From Bacteroidales bacterium (GTDB taxonomy: Bacteria > Bacteroidota > Bacteroidia > Bacteroidales > UBA4417): a stretch of 30,157 nt of DNA. A program made the position numbers and the translations under genes. Within the stretch, counting starts at the first letter, position 1. Every line of letters starts with the position of its first letter. Below, one piece after another: positions 14,469 to 23,591 of this stretch. The stretch is taken from positions 1 through 30,157 of the forward strand of contig JADJGZ010000049.1 in the NCBI GenBank assembly GCA_016707785.1, given 5' to 3'. Under the pieces are notes generated by a model, which saw nothing but the letters and a program-made list of their open reading frames with translations, was not told the DNA's origin and ran no database searches.

Positions 14469-15439
14469 TTATCTGAAAATAGTACTCTTTTTGTCGAGTA
14501 TGGATAGGTCTTCAGCTGTTAAATTAAACCTCATTGTCCCAACGTTTTCTTTAGCGTGCGCTTCTTTGGTAGCGCCGGGAATAGCCACAACAGTGTCACC
14601 ATGAGAATTAATCAGCCAGTTGAGCGCGATTTGCGATGTAGTAACACCGTATTTAATGGCAAGTTCCTGAACAGATTTTATAACAGGCCTGCTCTTTTCC
14701 AGTCCGTTGGGTTTGAATTGTGAAGAATGTTTACGCATGCCGATATTTTTTAACAGTTCCGGATTATCGTGAAACTTCCCGGTAACCAACCCCTGCGCTA
14801 ACGGTGAATAAGCGATGATGGTAATTCCAAGTTCTTTTGCAGTTTGCAGAATACCATTAGATTCAATTTTGCGGTCGAGCAGATTGTACCTTACTTGATT
14901 GGAAACCAGATGAATGTTGTGTTTTTGAAGAACTTCCCATGCATTTCTCATTTGAGCAGCCGAGAAATTGCTTACCCCTACATACCGTATTTTGTGTTCT
15001 TTAACCAGCCTTGCCATGGCTTCCATTTCAGCTTTTGTGTTTGAGAACCCCCAGGGCTGATGAACCTGGTACAAATCAATGGGGTAAGGTGCAAGGGCTT
15101 CAATTCTGATCTATTGTTTTCAGGATATTGGAGGCGAATCTGAACATCGGCCACCATTTAGTGGCTATTATAATTTCACCAGGCTTTCTGCCAGTAGCTT
15201 TGAGAGATGCTGCCAAAGCTCGCTCTGAAGCACCATTTCCATATAATTCGGCAGTATCAAACCAATTGATACCACCTTCCAGGGAGATTTTTACCATTTG
15301 CGTGATAAGATCATCTTCCATGTTGGGCCAGAATTTTCCGGCCATATTATTTTGCGTTAAATTGCCAGCAGCCCAGACCAACAGGAGTTATCATCAATTC
15401 TGATTTGCCTAATGACCTAAGGGGAAGAATTTGGTTCAT
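14469..15439 (-). pseudogene. Aldo/keto reductase with two frame lesions
   Basis: The pieces together give a complete aldo/keto reductase: MNQILPLRSLGKSELMITP and VGLGCWQF from ATG 15439, then GKFWPNMEDDLITQMV and GGINWFDTAELYGNGASERAL (catalytic D and Y), IIIATKWWP (catalytic lysine), IDLYQVHQPW (histidine), GVSNFSAAQM, a cofactor segment VVAIPGATK and a C-terminal helix. The first break lies at the T4 run 15350-15353 (plus strand), where one extra base is the simplest reading. The second lies near 15102-15112, where two bases seem missing (AG of an expected D-Q-R-I). Restored, it would have about 323 residues, normal for the family. NADPH-dependent carbonyl reduction is the usual activity; the substrate is unknown. 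Confidence 0.85.
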
Positions 15440-15485
15440 ATTGAAGTCAATTATTTTTTTTGTGAAACTTACTTATTTATTGAAG

Positions 15486-16906
15486 TTATCCGTTTGCTAT
15501 TTTTTTTAACATACCGCTGAAAATCAAACCATGAAAAGGTAATAATGAATACCAATATAGCCTGCCAGCCAGTCCTAAAGGTCTGAAAGTAGCTGTTTGT
15601 GTTAATAAATCCTTTTCGTCAATTTTAAACTCAAGCCATGCTTCACCCGGCAACTTCATTTCTGCGTAAAGCAAAAGCCTTTTTTCTTCACGGTCGGCAT
15701 AGAGCACCCTCCAATAATCCAAAGCATCGCCTGCTGCCAGTTCTGTATAACTTTTACGGCCTCTTCGCATACCAACTCCACCTAACAGCTTATCTACAAA
15801 ACCTCTTGATTCCCATAGCCAATTCCCATAATACCAGCCTGTTTTACCCCTATCGACCAGATTTTATTCACAGATGTCTGAGTGTTATTAACCTTACTTT
15901 TACGCACATCTTTAAAGCAGCCATTGATAGGAATTTCAATATACTGGGAAATACCTTTTTTTAAGGAGATTACTGGTTTGTGCATCTTTCCAGCTCGACA
16001 ATACCTGGTTTTGTTCAATTTTATCGAAAGCCAGTTTAATAGAAGTATTATAATCTATCAGTGAAATGCCAAGCATTGATGCTAAATTATTAGGAGAGCA
16101 TATCACTTCAACTTTCATACTATTAACAAGATTCTTAGCTAAAGAAAATGATGTTGCTGTTACGAAATATAACCAATACGAGGAGATTTTCGGCGTCATA
16201 ACAGGTAATGATGATTATTCTTCAGACCTCTGATCGCTGCAAATTGCAATAGCATTTGCTTGTAACTAAGTATATCGGGCCCGCCTATATCGTAGCTTTT
16301 ATTATAGGTTTCTGTGTTGCCGGTAACGCCCACTAAAAATTCAATAACATTACGGATTGCGATAGGCTGGCATTTTGTTTCAAGCCATCGTGGTGTTATC
16401 ATTACCGGGAGTTTCTCAACCAAATCGCGGATAATTTCGAAGGAGGCACTGCCTGATCCTACAATAATGCCAGCCTTCAAGGTGGTAAGGGCAAAGCTTG
16501 AATCCGCCAGGATACTTTCCACATTTTTTCGCGACGACAAATGTTTAGACAGTTCCGATTCATTTACAATACCACTTAAATAAATTACTTGCCGGGCATT
16601 GGTATTTTGTATTCGTTCCCGGAAATTTCTGGCACAAACCTGCTCCATTGTTTCAAAATCGCCTGTTTGAGTCGACATGGAATGAATGAGATAAAAAGCC
16701 ACATCAATATCCCCAGGTATAGAATTAAGACTTTCTTTCTTCAGAAAATCAGCTTCAATTACACTTAATTTTTCAGAGGCGTATGTTTTTGAATTGAAAC
16801 GCTTTTGATCACGGACACAACATACAACATGGTGGCCGTTTTGCAACAATACCGGCAAAAGACGTTGCGCAATATATCCTGTAACTCCTGTTAGTAGAAT
16901 TTTCAT
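15486..16906 (-). pseudogene. NAD(P)-binding SDR with C-terminal DUF2867, broken by three small indels
   Basis: The N-terminal part from ATG 16906 is an atypical SDR (NmrA-like): ILLTGVTGYIAQRLLPVL, AFYLIHSMS, VIYLSGIV, KAGIIVGSGSASFE. The C-terminal part has the DUF2867 features: SSYWLYFVT, KIEQNQVLSSWKD, IPINGCFKDVRK, IWSIG, then MRRGRKSYTELAAGDALDYWRV, MKLPGEAWLEFKI and TATFRPLGLAGRLYWYSLLPFHGLIF. The frame breaks near 16200-16225, at the T7 run 15956-15962 (one base too many) and at the C4 run 15847-15850 (one too few), and each time the expected sequence continues in another frame. About 474 residues when restored, as is usual for this family of unknown substrate. It overlaps nothing and follows Dps by 34 nt, so the two may be cotranscribed. 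Confidence 0.85.
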
Positions 16907-16940
16907 CCGTTAATCTTTGAGTGTCGACAACCCCGGAACA

Positions 16941-17413
16941 TTAATTTAAAAATGAGGAATACATCCAAACTAATTTTTCCTGTGAGCGGATATAGTCACT
17001 CATAAGGGCATTTGTCCCTTCGTCATTAGCATCCGCTGATAATTGCAGTACTTCGCGCTGCAGAATTATTATTGTTTGAAGAGCATTTAGTATTTCACCA
17101 ACAGCTTTGATTCCATCGCTCACCTGATCGCTCTCGGCTATTTTGGAAGCCTCCCTGTACTTAGAATAGTTGTGTGAAGGCGAATGACCTAAAGTCAAAA
17201 TTCTTTCGGCAACTTCATCTATTTTCAGGAATAAGTCGTTGTAGAGTTCTTCAAACTTTAAATGAAGCTCAAAAAACTTCTCACCTTTGATGTTCCAGTG
17301 ATACCCCTGGTGTTCTGATAAAATATGGAGTAATTTGCCAAAAGTTCATCTAGTTTTTCTGCTAGTTGTTTAGCTTTAACAGTGTCGAGTCCTATTGCAT
17401 TTATATTTTTCAT
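16941..17413 (-). pseudogene. dps: Dps-family ferritin-like protein, frameshifted
   Basis: From ATG 17413 the frame reads MKNINAIGLDTVKAKQLAEK and LLANYSIFYQNTRG, and after the C4 run 17304-17307 (plus strand) continues in another frame with YHWNIKGEKFFELHLKF, EELYNDLFLKIDEVAERILTL and a final part with DEGTNALMSDYIRSQEKLVWM. With one base added at that run the product is 157 residues, exactly the Dps length. The ferroxidase ligands typical of Dps are present: H in YHWN, D/E in the FFELHLKFEELY helix. Dps oxidises and stores iron and protects DNA in starvation and peroxide stress. Its place beside Bcp and oxidoreductases supports that role. As written the ORF would stop early. Confidence 0.88.
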
Positions 17414-17592
17414 TGGTTTAATCTGTTAGTAAAGATTTTGTTTAATGAATCTTATAGTATATTAAACAAATATTATTGACTACTGTTCATCTTTAAGAAA
17501 CACCATAAAGTTAAATTTACTTAATTATCCATGCAGCAGGGTACTTTAAGTAATGTTTGCAATGATTGTTCTTTATAGGTGTAATAGGGTCT

Positions 17593-20243
17593 TCAACTTG
17601 TTTTTTTCGTAACTCTGATAATTAATTTAATAAGTTCATTTATTACCAAAGGAGTAATTCCAAGTGCAAGAATAATCCCCCACGCCCTGAGATCAGGCAT
17701 CTGCAAATGAAATGCAGTTTTTATGGCTGGAATTTTAACCACAAGGAATTGAAGGGCTAAGCCTGACAGAATGGCTCCCACAAGGAATTTATTTGAAAAA
17801 ATTCCGATGCTGAAAATGGATTTTCTTTCATTTCTCAGTGCTAAAGAATAAACTAACTGACAAACTACTAAAACCATGAAAGCCAGGGTACGGGCATATT
17901 CTATTGTATTTTGTGGTACCTGTTTATCGAATGGAGTGTAGCCATGCTCATAATATCCAAAAAAGTAAGCAGTGATCGTTAATGCACCTATCAAAACTCC
18001 CCCAAGCAAAACATGCATACCCGCACCATTGGCAAAGAAACTTTCTTTGGCAGGCCGTGGCTTTTCTTTCATTACATCGGTGTTTCCCGGATCCATTCCA
18101 GCGCAATCGCAGGGAGTGAATCGGTGATTAGGTTAATCCATAGAAGTTGTGTTGCAATTAATGGGGCTTTCCATCCTATGATCAGTGCGACAAATATGGT
18201 TATCACTTCCCCCAGGTTACAGGTAATCAGGAAAATGACGGACTTTTTTATGTTATTGTAAATATTTCTACCCTGTTCAATGGCCGTAACAATGGTTGAA
18301 AAATTATCATCAGTAAGAATCATATCCGAAGCACCTTTGGCAACATCAGTGCCTGTAATTCCCATCGCTACTCCAATATCGGCAGTGTTTAACGACGGGG
18401 CATCGTTGACCCCGTCACCCGTCATGGAAACTATATTGCCCTGAGATTTCAGTGCCCGCACAATTTTTACTTTATGTTCGGGGGATACACGTGCAAAAAC
18501 ATTGTAATTATCAATCTTTTCAGAGAATTCAAGTTCGGTAAACCCGTCAATTTCCTGTCCTGTTAATGTTTGTTCTATCTTTTCTGCAATTCCCAGCTGA
18601 AAGGCAATAGCGAATGCCGTATTCTTATGGTCACCGGTAATCATGAGCGTTTTTACCCCGGCCATTTTTGCTTTTAGAATAGAGTCCTTCACTTCAGCCC
18701 TTGGTGGATCTATCATACCCACCAGGCCGACAAGTATCAGGTCTTTTTCCATCTCTGAAGGGTCAATTTTTTCATTCACCTGCTTATAGGCTGCCCCAAG
18801 GGTGCGCAAAGCCTGATCAGACATAATAATGGCAGCATCCAGGTACCTCTTTTTATGAGCTTCGGTTAAAGGACTCGTTTTTCCATCCTCTAATACCTGG
18901 GTGCAGATTTCTATTAAGTTTCCCGGAGCACCTTTCGTATAAACAGAAAACTTCCCGTTTTCTTCAACCAGTGTAGACATTAGCTTACGGTCAGAATCAA
19001 AAGCTGATTCATCGATACGCTTGTTGCTGTGGAGTAATGATTTACGGTCAATCCCCAGTTTGTCGCCCATCACCAGCAGAGCTATTTCAGTGGGGTCCCC
19101 GGTTCCCTGCCCATTGTCATAGCTCGCATCAGAGCAAAGGATCATGACTTTAGCCAGGAGTTTTTGCTCTTCTGAATGTGTTTCCTCCAATCCAAGCTGA
19201 AATAGACCTTGATGGGTGAAGCAGCTTGTAACCGTCATTTTATTTTGCGTTAACGTACCTGTTTTGTCGGAGCAGATAATATTCAGAGAACCCAGTGTTT
19301 CAACAGCGGAAAGTTGTTTAATAATGGCATTTTTTTTTGAAAGGTTTGTAACCCCTATTGCCAGCACGACTGCTACTATTGCTGCCAGTCCCTCTGGTAT
19401 GGCGGCCACAGCCAGGGAAATCGACATCAGGAATATTTCAGACAAATCCCTTCCCTGCAACATTGCAATGATGAAAATCAATACACAAATGACTATTGCT
19501 ATAATACCTAAGTTTTTACCCAGTTTATCCAAACGGATTTCCAATGGTGTTTTCGACTTAATCTCTGTGTTTATGATGGAAGCAATTTTGCCAATTTCTG
19601 TATTCATTCCTGTTCCCACTACTACGCCGAATCCTCTTCCTATGGTTATTATAGTAGACATGAAACCTAGGTTTAACCGGTCTCCCAGGGCAGTTTTAAG
19701 GTCAGTTTGAATAAGGGTGGCGTCTTTTTCTGATGGAACAGATTCCCCTGTTAATGATGATTCATCAACCTGCAGATTAATGGATTCGATCAGGCGAATA
19801 TCTGCGGAAATAATTCTGCCCGCATCAAGAATAAGGATATCACCAGGTACGATATTTTCAGAATCAATCTCCTGAACTACTCCATTTCTGCGAACAAGTG
19901 TTTTTGGAAATGTAAGTTTCTGAAGTGCTTCAATCGCTTTCCCGGCTTTTACTTCCTGAACTACGCCCAGGATTGCATTAATACTTATCACGAATAAAAT
20001 TATGGCTGCATCAACATACTCTCCCATAAAAATGGTAATAACCACCGCTCCAAGCAGGATATATATTAACCAGTTTTTAAGCTGGGCAAAAAACAACAGG
20101 ATTATGCTTTTCTTTTTTTCTGACAGTAATTTATTTGAACCGTATTTCTTCAATCTGGCTATAGCTTCATCATCAGAAAGACCATAAGCAGGATCAACAT
20201 TAAGTTCTTTTAAAACTGCTTCTACTGATTTGGAAAACCACAT
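17593..20243 (-). pseudogene. Calcium-type P-type ATPase (P2), one frameshift near the C-terminus
   Basis: The sequence from ATG 20243 contains an N-terminal cation-ATPase domain, the actuator motif LTGESVP, PEGL in helix M4 (AVAAIPEGLAAIVA), the phosphorylation motif CSDKTGTLTQ (D326), the nucleotide domain KGAPGNLIEIC, the hinge MTGDGVNDAPSL and helix M6 with WINLITDSLPA, whose N and D are Ca2+ ligands in SERCA-like pumps. At CC 18098-18099 (plus strand) the frame breaks after IAL; adding one base gives GMDPGNTDVMKEKPRPAKESF and the last four membrane helices. Total about 883 residues, typical for bacterial SERCA/PMR1-like calcium exporters of the inner membrane. As written, the protein would lose helices M7-M10. 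Cation specificity is inferred from motifs only. Confidence 0.9.
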
Positions 20244-20395
20244 ATTTGTTTCGAATTTGTTTAATTTGAATATAGCATCACTTACCTTTAAAGGATCGTT
20301 GCAATTTATGAACTCGCAGGGGAAGGAGTGTTACATAATAATTTTATAGAATTGCATAATTCCTTGTTTGTGAACACAGAAAATAGAACCAGACT

Positions 20396-20944
20396 ATGGC
20401 AACAACGGATTTTCCCATAATAAAAACACATAGACTTTTACTTCGACAGTTTTCAGGAAGTGACTTGGAAAATGTATACAGAGGTCTGTCGCACCCGGAC
20501 ATTATAAAATACTATGGAGTTAGTTATACAACATTGGAAGAAACAAAGGAACAAATGAAATTTTTTACCAGTTTGGAGTATAATGAAACAGGAATTTGGT
20601 GGGCAGTTTGCTCATTGGATAATACAACATTTTATGGAGCAGGGGGTCTGAATAGTTTAAGCAAAGCACATAAAAAAGCGGAAATTGGTTTTTGGCTGCT
20701 TCCTGATTATTGGAGACAAGGAATCATGACTGAAACAATGCCTATCATTTGTAAGTATGGTTTTGAAAAATTGGGACTTCACAGAATTGAAGGGTTTGTA
20801 GAATCCGACAATATAAACTGTAAAAAAGCAATGGAAAAACTTGACTTCCGGCACGAAGGAACTATGAGAGATTGTGAAATAAAAAATGGAAAATTTATTA
20901 GTTTAGAAATATACGCAAAACTTCAAACGGCTGAAGAGCAATAA
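20396..20944 (+). CDS. GNAT-family N-acetyltransferase (RimJ/RimL-like)
   Basis: The 182-residue protein begins with IIKTHRLLLRQFSGSDLEN, the standard start of RimJ/RimL-like GNATs, and continues with strands for AEIGFWLLPDYWRQGIMTE (acetyl-CoA loop, W-R-Q-G-I-M/T-E) and the helix-strand end YGFEKLGLHRIEGFVESDNINCKKAMEKLDF. It acetylates an amine using acetyl-CoA in the cytoplasm. Relatives modify ribosomal protein N-termini or small molecules, and the substrate here cannot be predicted. It is divergent from the P-type ATPase (gap 152 nt) and is monocistronic. Confidence 0.88.
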   Translation: MATTDFPIIKTHRLLLRQFSGSDLENVYRGLSHPDIIKYYGVSYTTLEETKEQMKFFTSLEYNETGIWWAVCSLDNTTFYGAGGLNSLSKAHKKAEIGFWLLPDYWRQGIMTETMPIICKYGFEKLGLHRIEGFVESDNINCKKAMEKLDFRHEGTMRDCEIKNGKFISLEIYAKLQTAEEQ

Positions 20945-21420
20945 GCCAGATCGCTTGCTGATTTTGGGCCAACTTGCTGATTCTGAACAAATATTCTGCT
21001 TTGTTAGGTTTTTCTGCTTTCAAGCTGAGAAAAAGACGTACCTGAGTCCTGGCTGCCGCGTAAAACGTGTTAAGGATGGCATGAAATCCATAATCGAATC
21101 GATTTTCAAATGATGGTGGTCTTATTGCAAATTAAGAGATTGTATAAAAATGCTTTTCCCTGAAGAATCCAAGCCAAAGGCATCCTTTCGGGAGAAATCA
21201 TCCGCCAATTGGCGGATGAATTCTGAATTCTTTTTGAATTTAAATTAAACAGCATTGCGCTTTCTTTTGGAAGAATTTGTTATATTAGTAATAGACAGGA
21301 AGCATTATTGTTTATGCATAGTGATATGTTTCAAAGAGAATAACGGGCAAAAGTTCTCTGGCTGGCCTGACTTAAAACCAGTCAGGTATTACTTGCTTGT
21401 CACAAAGTATCATAGATGAA
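20945..21420 (+). other. Long intergenic region with palindrome, no gene found
   Basis: No reading frame of convincing length or composition is present in these 476 bases. They hold a perfect 22-bp palindrome (21198-21219) and a smaller hairpin CCTGACT-TAAAACC-AGTCAGG at 21366-21386, just upstream of the CHAD gene, which could affect its translation. The reason for the length of the gap is unknown. Confidence 0.4.
21198..21219. repeat. Perfect 22-bp palindrome TCATCCGCCAATTGGCGGATGA
   Basis: All 22 bases are self-complementary, forming an 11-bp GC-rich stem if extruded, in otherwise AT-rich intergenic DNA. The TCCGCCA-TGGCGGA core is a form I associate with dispersed palindromes in Bacteroidota genomes; a weaker relative is at 5090-5105. 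A T5 run begins some 12 nt downstream, so a terminator role for the GNAT gene is possible, although it is 254 nt away. Confidence 0.5.
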
Positions 21421-22173
21421 ATGTTAATGGGAAAGAACTTAAATAATTATTTACTTGACCTCTTTGAATCTATTGAGCAGAATATTTATGCTTATATGAA
21501 AGATAGAAAGCCTGAATACATCCATAATTTGAGGCTTGATATAAAAAAAATAGATGCAATTATTTCATTTGCTGAAAAACTCTTTAAAGAAAAGCATGAT
21601 GCTTCTAAGTTGAAGCCATTATTTATGAAAGCAGGAAAAGTCAGGGAACTGCAAATTATTATTCAGCTGATAATTACTATTCCTTATTTCCCCCAAAGAC
21701 TTATTACTCAATTAAAAAAGAAAGAAAATACCCTTGTTCAACAATTTATTAATAATGGTTCAAGATATATCTTGCTTATCAGACAATTTAGAGAAAAGGT
21801 TGATTTACCTGATACACTTCCAGGTAAAAGAGCTATCAAAAAGTATTTTAACAGGGAGAAAATTAAAGCAGAACTGCTGCTTCAGCTTAACGTGAGAGAT
21901 GGCCTGCATGCTTATAGAAAGAAAATAAAGAAAATGATGTATGTTTATTTGGCATTGCCTGGAAGATTAAAAAAGAAAATTAATTTAGATGAAGCAGAAA
22001 TTGACAAGCAACAAAAGAAGCTGGGGATTTGGCACGACACTTATTCTGCAATTCACTTTCTTTCACTTGTACCTCTTCCCGGGAAAACAATGGATGAAGT
22101 TTTAAAATTGAAAGAAAAAGAAGAACGGCAATTTAAAGCTTTGCACAAAAAACTTTCAACCTGTCATAAGTGA
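21421..22173 (+). CDS. CHAD-domain protein
   Basis: Start ATG 21421 gives 250 residues (the ORF can be extended to a TTG at 21397, an ATG at 21427 is also in frame). The sequence has the helical CHAD layout: YIHNLRLDIKKIDAIISFAEKLF (conserved H and basic residues of helix 1), KAGKVRELQI, and in the second half LHAYRKKIKKMMYVYLAL and LGIWHDTYSAIHFL, with the charged histidine-rich surface that CHAD domains use to bind inorganic polyphosphate. It is alone: no CYTH domain is fused and no polyphosphate kinase or phosphatase lies nearby. It is very rich in lysine. It probably localises to polyphosphate granules or binds polyP. Confidence 0.8.
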   Translation: MLMGKNLNNYLLDLFESIEQNIYAYMKDRKPEYIHNLRLDIKKIDAIISFAEKLFKEKHDASKLKPLFMKAGKVRELQIIIQLIITIPYFPQRLITQLKKKENTLVQQFINNGSRYILLIRQFREKVDLPDTLPGKRAIKKYFNREKIKAELLLQLNVRDGLHAYRKKIKKMMYVYLALPGRLKKKINLDEAEIDKQQKKLGIWHDTYSAIHFLSLVPLPGKTMDEVLKLKEKEERQFKALHKKLSTCHK

Positions 22174-22238
22174 AATTGGAATGATTTTTCGCTGATATTT
22201 TTCTCTTTTGTGTCATTTTTATAAAATCAGGCTAAATA

Positions 22239-22293
22239 CTACTTTTAGTTGTTAAATATCTACTATAAGTAGAGTCAATACAACTTTAAGTTG
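22239..22293 (+). promoter_or_regulatory. Array of three 13-nt operator-like palindromes with 21-bp period
   Basis: CTACTTTTAGTTG (22239-22251), CTACTATAAGTAG (22260-22272) and CAACTTTAAGTTG (22281-22293) fit the pattern CWACTWTWAGTWG and start exactly 21 bp apart, two turns of the helix. The third is fully palindromic around one base. The array lies directly upstream of, and partly within, the core promoter of the XRE-pentapeptide gene, as expected for autoregulation by its helix-turn-helix product. Confidence 0.7.
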
Positions 22294-22298
22294 CCTTT

Positions 22299-22306
22299 TA
22301 TTTTTG
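22299..22306 (+). promoter_or_regulatory. -7 element of the XRE-pentapeptide gene
   Basis: TATTTTTG is an exact TAnnTTTG match. The start would be near 22312 and the leader about 52 nt. The third operator copy ends 5 nt upstream, so a bound dimer would block polymerase. Confidence 0.5.
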
Positions 22307-22363
22307 GATACTGCTTATGCTGCAGAATACCTTTGCTGAGTCTAACAACTAAAAAGAAACACG

Positions 22364-23296
22364 ATGTTAAATGCAGAAATCATTGGCAAAAGAATTGCCG
22401 ACGCCAGGAAGAAGTTGAATGTTTCCCAGGCTCAGCTGGCTCAACATCTATTCATTAGCTCACAGGCTGTGGGAAAGTGGGAGAGGGGAGAATCCATGCC
22501 GGATTTCATCACCATAAACCGTCTTGCAGAAATCCTGAATGTAGACCTCAATTATTTTTCGGAAGGCTTAAAGCATGAGTCCCTTGTTGAAACAGCAAAT
22601 GCATCTATGGAGGCGCTTCCGGATGAGATATCAACAGGAAAGCCAAATAATCAGCTCAAATGGGATATGTCGCGAGGGAACTGGGTGGATGCCGATTTTT
22701 CCGGGTTGAAAAACCTGCATGAAAAATTCAATGCATCCAATATGCTACGCTGCAAGTTTGCAGGTTCTGATTTATCAGGACTTCAGCTTCGGGGCAATAA
22801 TGTTGACCGTTGCGACTTCACAGGATCCGATTTCAGGAATAGCCTGGTTTCTGGTTCCAATATTGCCAATAATCTGTTCAAAGACTGTTCACTTAAAGAT
22901 ACCGAGTTTATTGCAAGTCATCTCTATGGATGCGATTTTACGGGTGCCGATTTTACAGGAATGAAGATTAAAGCGGGCGGCATTACAGGTGTGGTAGATA
23001 AATCCGGCGATTCTGAAAAAAATACGATTTCAAATGCTATCTGGAACCGCAGCTCATTTATCAATTCCCATATTGCCGATTTAATATTCACCGGCACTAT
23101 TGAAGACTGCTATTTTGAGAATTGTGCCTTTACAAGAGTGACATTCAAGAAGGTTTCCTTTTTGAACACTTTCTTTAAGAACAACAAAAACCTGAAGCGT
23201 ATCCGTTTTATTGATTGCCAGGCCGATCGGATAACCTATGAATTCCTGAAAAGCGGGAAAGCGGATTTAAGCGGTATTACCATCGTTGAATCATGA
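22364..23296 (+). CDS. XRE-family DNA-binding protein fused to a pentapeptide-repeat domain
   Basis: The product has 310 residues. Residues 7-65 are an XRE/HTH_3 domain: IGKRIADARKKLNVSQAQLAQ, SSQAVGKWERGESMPD, NRLAEILNVDLNYFS. After a linker with A/E-rich sequence (70-100), residues 105-305 hold many A/S-x-[FL]-x-x pentapeptide units (ADFSG, CKFAG, SDLSG, CDFTG, SDFRN, CDFTG, ADFTG), which fold as a right-handed quadrilateral beta-helix. Pentapeptide proteins can mimic DNA or serve as interaction scaffolds, so the C-terminal part may sense a protein partner or a DNA-like ligand. The fusion with XRE is known among Bacteroidota and Bacillota but has no settled function. Three operator-like repeats upstream point to autoregulation. 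Confidence 0.85.
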   Translation: MLNAEIIGKRIADARKKLNVSQAQLAQHLFISSQAVGKWERGESMPDFITINRLAEILNVDLNYFSEGLKHESLVETANASMEALPDEISTGKPNNQLKWDMSRGNWVDADFSGLKNLHEKFNASNMLRCKFAGSDLSGLQLRGNNVDRCDFTGSDFRNSLVSGSNIANNLFKDCSLKDTEFIASHLYGCDFTGADFTGMKIKAGGITGVVDKSGDSEKNTISNAIWNRSSFINSHIADLIFTGTIEDCYFENCAFTRVTFKKVSFLNTFFKNNKNLKRIRFIDCQADRITYEFLKSGKADLSGITIVES

Positions 23297-23304
23297 TTAC
23301 ATGT

Positions 23305-23325
23305 TTATTGATCAACAATCAATAA
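23305..23325 (+). terminator. Weak AT-rich hairpin after the XRE-pentapeptide gene
   Basis: TTATTGAT (23305-23312) and ATCAATAA (23318-23325) pair around a 5-nt loop. The position, 9 nt after the stop codon, fits a terminator, but the stem is all A/T but two and no T-tract follows. Confidence 0.3.
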
Positions 23326-23389
23326 ATGAATGATAATTCCGGTTATTATCGCCGGGAAATCGATACATTCCCAAATATCATATTTTGTA

Positions 23390-23518
23390 GAGACGCCCGA
23401 TTCGGGCGTCTCCCCATTGTGCCGAAAATGAAATTTTATATTGAGACGCCCAAATTGGGCGTCTCTACATTGTGCCGAAAATGAAATTTTATATTGAGAC
23501 GCCCGATTCGGGCGTCTC
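23390..23518. repeat. Three hairpins in 53-bp tandem repeats
   Basis: A 23-nt inverted repeat occurs at 23390-23412, 23443-23465 and 23496-23518, each 53 bp from the next. The stems are GAGACGCCCGA-T-TCGGGCGTCTC in copies 1 and 3 and GAGACGCCCAA-A-TTGGGCGTCTC in copy 2. The 30-nt spacers are the same except for their first two bases. Copy 2 keeps its pairing through a compensating G-C to A-T change. A REP/REPIN-like intergenic repeat or a bidirectional stop is likely. With identical spacers, it is not a CRISPR. Confidence 0.85.
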
Positions 23519-23567
23519 TACATCATTTAAAAAAATGGATTGTCATCAAAAATCGGCATTTACAATG

Positions 23568-23575
23568 TATTTTTG
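23568..23575 (+). promoter_or_regulatory. -7 element upstream of the Ycf48-like lipoprotein gene
   Basis: TATTTTTG is an exact TAnnTTTG match, 16 nt before ATG 23592, giving a leader of about 10 nt. It would drive the DUF2200-like start described below. Confidence 0.45.
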
Positions 23576-23591
23576 AAAAAAGAATGCTCTT

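Noticed and set aside
22346..22356. Fourth operator copy CAACTAAAAAG near the XRE gene start
   Set aside because: Only the left arm matches and the spacing (65 bp from copy 3) breaks the 21-bp period.
23390..23518. Repeat array as a CRISPR
   Set aside because: There are only three repeats, the stretches between them are nearly identical to each other, and no cas gene is present. It is a tandem 53-bp hairpin repeat.
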